Assembly: GCA_039820405.1 (NCBI GenBank)
Contig: JBCBQC010000117.1
Location: forward strand, 1 to 18,254
Reading direction: 5' to 3'
Source: CALLVY01 sp937899855
Lineage (GTDB): Bacteria > Bacteroidota > Bacteroidia > Chitinophagales > Saprospiraceae
Length of the DNA: 18,254 nt
Each line of letters opens with the position of its first letter. Position 1 is the stretch's first letter. The position numbers were made by a program, and so were the translations under genes. Below the pieces are notes generated by a model, which saw only the letters and a list, made by a program, of their open reading frames with translations, was not told the origin of the DNA and searched no databases. This document shows, one piece after another, positions 15,275 through 18,254 of this stretch.

Positions 15275-17853
15275 ATCGCACAGTTGTCTCTCCCCTCCAA
15301 CTCCCCAAACACCATCCCATCCTCAATCACCAACTCCATGTACCGCACCGCCTGGCGCCCCAACAGCCGCGCCAGCGGCGGCGCAATCCGCTCGTAGGTC
15401 GGGCTGGGAGACAGTGCCCGGCGCAGACAATCGTTGTAGCGCTCCAGCATAGCGGTGTCGAGCTGGCCCAGAGCTTGGCTCTTGCGGAAGGCGAGTAGGT
15501 CGCGCTCCAATAGGAGGTAAGGCAGGTGGATATTGGCAAAGCGGACGTCCGACTGGGTTTCCATAAAGCGTTGCAGGTAATTGGGCAGCATGCTGATGGT
15601 CGTCACCGTGCCCAGGATCGCACTCACCTCGGTGGATTCGCTGATCTCAACGGCTTCGTTGAGTTGCCGCCCAAACAGGTCGTGGATCACATTGTATTTG
15701 TCGTTGCCGATCTGAATAAATTGAACGGTTTTTCCCGCAAACAAATCGGGTTGCTCCCGACGGAGGTAGGTGTACAAATCCAGCAGGCTGAGCATCCCCG
15801 AATTTTCGAAATAGCCCCCGTCCAAGAAGTGGCCCTTGCCCTCGATCTTGGCGGTGGGGCTGGCGATGGGAAAGCGATTGGTGGTGGAGGCGGTGTGCAG
15901 GTAGCTCAGGCCCCGTTGCCGCTGGGGGTCGTGGCCCGCCAGGTCGATGGCATCGTGGAAGATGGAGTCAAAGCGGGTGCCCATGTCGACGGTAGCCGAG
16001 ACGCCACGCTGGATGTGGGTGCCCGCCGAATTCATCAACAGCAGGGGGTAGAAGCTGCCCCGCTGACGCTGAGCATCGAACAGTTCGTACCAGACGTTCT
16101 GATACGTCTCGCGATCCAAACGGGTTTCGGTTTCGTTTTCCTCCAATAATTTTCCGTATTCCCGCATCGCAATCTTGGCCCGATCGGGACCGATGGGCCC
16201 GGACCGTAGTCGAAACTCCCGGAGTAAATCCCAGCCCAGGGCGTAGGTCGCGTCCATCGACAGCATGTTGGTACGGCCCATCCGGCGGATAATGGCCCGA
16301 CGGTGTTCGTAGCACGTGCTGGACCCCGAACGGGGCGGTTCACAAGTTCCCCCGTCGGGATGCTGGGCGTACAGGGCGCTAAAGAAAGCCAAGCCCAGGG
16401 CCCCACCCGATACGCCGGACATGGCCACCGTTTGCTCCAAAATATTGCGCCCCTTACGCCGACTCAGCTCGTTCAGCACCAACATGTTCCAAATGTTGGC
16501 CTTGAGGCCACCACCGTAGGAAGCGATAAAGTAAAGCGTATCGCGAGCCGGCGCGGCGGTACTGTCATTGAAGTGACGGCGCATCTCGTTGGTAAAGTCG
16601 TCCAGGGAAAGGACCTTTTCGGGATCTTGGCTTTGGAGGGGAAGGAGGTGCAGGTCATTGCCCCGACTGCTAGCGAAGAGGGCCAGGACCAGCAGGAGGA
16701 GGGGCAGGGTGGGAATGAGACTGCGGCGCAACCAAAAGCGTTTCCGACGTTGGTCCAGGTAATAGAAGTAATGCTTGGCCAGGATGATGACTAGCCCGTA
16801 GATGACGTGGAGGTAGGAAAGGATGACTACGATGGGGGAAAAGGCGTAAAGTTGGATGTGACTGGTAATGATGATTCCCCAGGCCAGAACGCCGGTTAAG
16901 CCAAGCATGGCCAGGTAGCGGGTGTAATTGGCAAAGAAAGGGGGCTGGCCCCAAAGTGGAGCTTCTCCCAGACCGAGGGTTTGGAAGTAGGTCCTAAAAT
17001 TTTTGAACAAGCTAAAGGAAATCAATTCCACCCAGAGCGTAAAGACGACCGTGGCCACCGTTTGTGCCGACCAGCCATAGCGGGCGCTGACCACCAGGGC
17101 GGCGATTTTGAGGGCGATGACGAGGTAAAAAAATAAGATGCAGAGCCGACGACCGCCCCGACGAATGAGGGCCGATTGCCGCGCGCGGCGCGCAAAGAAT
17201 CGTACGCCAAAGTAAGTCAAGGGAATGACGATCACGAGGAGGTTGCGCAAACTGGCCAGCTGAGGTTCTCGCGTTGGGTCGATCTGTCGAATCCAACAGC
17301 GACAGATGGCGTAGATGACGACGCCAAAAAGTAGGAGGCCAAAGAAACGCCGTAGGACATCGACCTTGTAGTGAACGGTTTGCTCGTAATAATCGAATTC
17401 GGCTCTCCGCTCATCGTCCAATTCCACCTTGTCGTAGGTGATAAAGCCCAGACCGCGCATCCGGAACCAGTGCAAGGGATCGCGCAGCCAAGTGGGGAAA
17501 CCATCGTAGTTGATTTTCCAATTGTAGAGGTTGTCGTCAAAGACTTGATTGCGGTGGATGCGCCACTTATCGAGATAGGTTGGATAGTGCGAAACGATTT
17601 CGCGCAGGCCCCACAGAATGATCCAAAAGTAAAGCAAATTGGGGGCCCGATGATCCAGCAGGTCGATGATGAGGGTATAGCCCTGGTCCATCCAAATCAA
17701 CAGGAAAATGACGACGAGGACCAAGACGCTGAGAATGGAAATCCGCAGGCCAATGCTGAGGGCTTGGATCAGATCGGAAAACCACAGGAACAGCGGTAGG
17801 AAGAATTGTCGGAGGCGGTACAGCAATTGGGAAAGGGTGGAGCTCGAATTCAT
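15256..17853 (-). CDS. Multi-pass membrane protein with patatin-like phospholipase domain
   Basis: 865 aa. The N-terminal ~400 residues hold roughly eight hydrophobic membrane segments (about 17-55, 70-85, 165-188, 203-222, 236-256, 264-283, 313-360 and 380-396), with a soluble insert at 90-160. The patatin domain follows: oxyanion-hole motif GGGLKA (447-452), nucleophile elbow GVSGG with Ser482, and the dyad Asp in DGGYFENSG (D678). All catalytic elements are intact, so lipid acyl hydrolase activity at the inner membrane is likely from family knowledge; the substrate is unknown. The ATG at 17853 is chosen because an in-frame TAA lies about 45 bp upstream. The gene looks more GC-rich than the operon. 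It is convergent with the 582-aa gene, and their stop regions overlap. Patatin domains are used as membrane-attacking effectors in some immune systems, but a housekeeping lipase is equally possible. Confidence 0.93.
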   Translation of the reverse strand: MNSSSTLSQLLYRLRQFFLPLFLWFSDLIQALSIGLRISILSVLVLVVIFLLIWMDQGYTLIIDLLDHRAPNLLYFWIILWGLREIVSHYPTYLDKWRIHRNQVFDDNLYNWKINYDGFPTWLRDPLHWFRMRGLGFITYDKVELDDERRAEFDYYEQTVHYKVDVLRRFFGLLLFGVVIYAICRCWIRQIDPTREPQLASLRNLLVIVIPLTYFGVRFFARRARQSALIRRGGRRLCILFFYLVIALKIAALVVSARYGWSAQTVATVVFTLWVELISFSLFKNFRTYFQTLGLGEAPLWGQPPFFANYTRYLAMLGLTGVLAWGIIITSHIQLYAFSPIVVILSYLHVIYGLVIILAKHYFYYLDQRRKRFWLRRSLIPTLPLLLLVLALFASSRGNDLHLLPLQSQDPEKVLSLDDFTNEMRRHFNDSTAAPARDTLYFIASYGGGLKANIWNMLVLNELSRRKGRNILEQTVAMSGVSGGALGLAFFSALYAQHPDGGTCEPPRSGSSTCYEHRRAIIRRMGRTNMLSMDATYALGWDLLREFRLRSGPIGPDRAKIAMREYGKLLEENETETRLDRETYQNVWYELFDAQRQRGSFYPLLLMNSAGTHIQRGVSATVDMGTRFDSIFHDAIDLAGHDPQRQRGLSYLHTASTTNRFPIASPTAKIEGKGHFLDGGYFENSGMLSLLDLYTYLRREQPDLFAGKTVQFIQIGNDKYNVIHDLFGRQLNEAVEISESTEVSAILGTVTTISMLPNYLQRFMETQSDVRFANIHLPYLLLERDLLAFRKSQALGQLDTAMLERYNDCLRRALSPSPTYERIAPPLARLLGRQAVRYMELVIEDGMVFGELEGRDNCAIYSGKY

Positions 17854-17883
17854 CGTTTTGGTTTGACGTGCAATCGGACCAGC

Positions 17884-17907
17884 GGGTACTGGTACCCATT
17901 ACAATGG
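17884..17907. promoter_or_regulatory. Two abutting small palindromes upstream of the patatin gene
   Basis: gggtac-TG-gtaccc (17884-17897) overlaps by two bases with ccatt-AC-aatgg (17896-17907), 31-54 bp before the patatin ATG. This position suits an operator or a leader structure. Confidence 0.35.
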
Positions 17908-18066
17908 TTTGGTTAGTCGTGGAGTACAAAGGGTCAGTGAGATCGAGCGTGGGCCAGCGCTGATCGAAGGTACGTAAAAATTGGGGAATGGCGGAGAAGG
18001 CGGAGGCGAATTGTGGGGAAACGGTCCAGGAGGAGGCATGGGAAGGACGGCGGAGTTGGTGAAAAT

Positions 18067-18148
18067 GGGGTGTTGGATGGGGGGAGGTCAGCGGAGGAGG
18101 GAGGAAGAATTTTTGGGGGGAGGCACAGCGGGGGCCACGGGGGGTGGG
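18067..18148 (+). other. G-run cluster with quadruplex potential
   Basis: Runs of four to six G occur at 18067-18070, 18079-18084, 18115-18120, 18130-18134 and 18139-18144, with GGG at 18146-18148. The last four runs are spaced by 9, 4 and 1 nt, which satisfies a slightly relaxed G-quadruplex pattern on the plus strand. Confidence 0.45.
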
Positions 18149-18180
18149 CCCACCCTCTAGGCACCGACGCCAACGGTGCC
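18142..18180. repeat. Two adjacent GC-rich palindromes
   Basis: gggtggg-cccaccc (18142-18155) is a perfect 14-bp palindrome. Four bases later ggcaccg (18160-18166) pairs with cggtgcc (18174-18180) around a 7-nt loop. The pair resembles a REP-type element, a strong structured terminator or the edge of a mobile element. Confidence 0.5.
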
Positions 18181-18254
18181 CTGTCTTGTCCTAAAATAGG
18201 TTGACCACAAAATGGTCAAAAATGCACCGAAAGAGTCAATCTAAATCAGGATTA
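18181..18254. mobile_element. Possible end of an insertion element running off the right edge
   Basis: The composition switches abruptly from GC-rich to AT-rich after 18180. The segment begins near TGTCTTGTCCTAAAATAGG and contains the perfect stem ttgacca (18201-18207) with tggtcaa (18213-18219). The TGTC-like start and the stem are reminiscent of terminal repeats of Bacteroidota insertion sequences, but no transposase codons or matching second end are in view. An ordinary intergenic region is the main alternative. Confidence 0.25.

Larger units (their letters stand above)
17854..18254. other. Gene-free right end of the window
   Basis: About 400 bp with no credible gene. Several frames stay open because the sequence is strongly purine-rich on the plus strand (about 17990-18148), giving Gly/Arg-rich or Pro-rich translations that look non-coding. 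It must contain the leader of the patatin gene, but I find no clear -33/-7 pair. The far right contains palindromes and G-runs listed separately. Confidence 0.6.

Noticed and set aside
15526..16149. 207-codon plus-strand open frame
   Set aside because: It is antisense to the patatin domain, which has intact catalytic motifs; the Gly/Val-rich translation looks like a shadow.
17567..18190. Long minus-strand open frame (Pro-rich, then QFASAFSAIPQFLRTFDQ) crossing the patatin start
   Set aside because: It has no ATG upstream of the patatin gene, runs out of frame into that well-supported gene, and its openness is explained by the pyrimidine-rich strand.
1..18254. CRISPR array, tRNA or rRNA genes
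   Set aside because: No regularly spaced direct repeats, cloverleaf-like or conserved rRNA sequences were seen on either strand.

Overview
The window most likely comes from a Bacteroidota chromosome. None of the eight start codons has a Shine-Dalgarno sequence in front of it; the leaders are A/T-rich or featureless, as is usual in that phylum. One upstream region also holds a TAnnTTTG-type -7 element. Base composition is mid-range. No ribosomal, tRNA or phage structural genes are visible, and no gene allows a species call.

Region 1 (1-13241, minus strand) reads as one long gene set, transcribed right to left. In order it encodes: a 968-aa histidine-kinase-like protein; a 477-aa protein with an N-terminal receiver (REC) domain; a 220-aa degenerate receiver protein; a 668-aa protein with a pseudo-receiver plus a complete receiver; a 258-bp gap with a terminator-like hairpin; a 919-aa second kinase-like protein paralogous to the first; a ~1023-aa fusion of a receiver to an ABC/SMC-type AAA ATPase, whose first part is paralogous to the 477-aa protein; and the first 40 codons of another gene, joined by an ATGA overlap and cut by the window edge. 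The kinase-like/receiver gene pair therefore occurs twice, once with the ATPase attached and once without.

Region 2 (13242-13525) is a divergent intergenic region with a candidate minus-strand promoter, two DnaA-box-like 9-mers and a long hairpin. Region 3 (13526-15274, plus) encodes a 582-aa protein with pseudo-receiver, receiver and a helical C-terminus carrying an R-S-x3-H motif like that of HEPN RNases. Region 4 (15256-17853, minus) encodes a multi-pass membrane protein with a complete patatin phospholipase domain; its 3' end overlaps the 582-aa gene by 19 bp. Region 5 (17854-18254) has no convincing gene. It holds G-runs, several palindromes and a possible mobile-element end.

My reading is inference: regions 1 and 3 form an unusual multi-protein phosphorelay. 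Two large kinase-like sensors (conserved SHELGKTT box, Asn-bearing N-box, degraded G1 box) would signal to at least four receivers with intact acidic pocket, Asp, Thr and Lys, tuned by pseudo-receivers that lost the Asp. Plausible outputs are the ABC-type ATPase (with its coupled unknown partner) and the HEPN-like C-terminus. The logic resembles defence systems that use a two-component relay to trigger an effector (for example Detocs), but the architecture is not one I recognise. Whether the patatin gene belongs to the set is uncertain.
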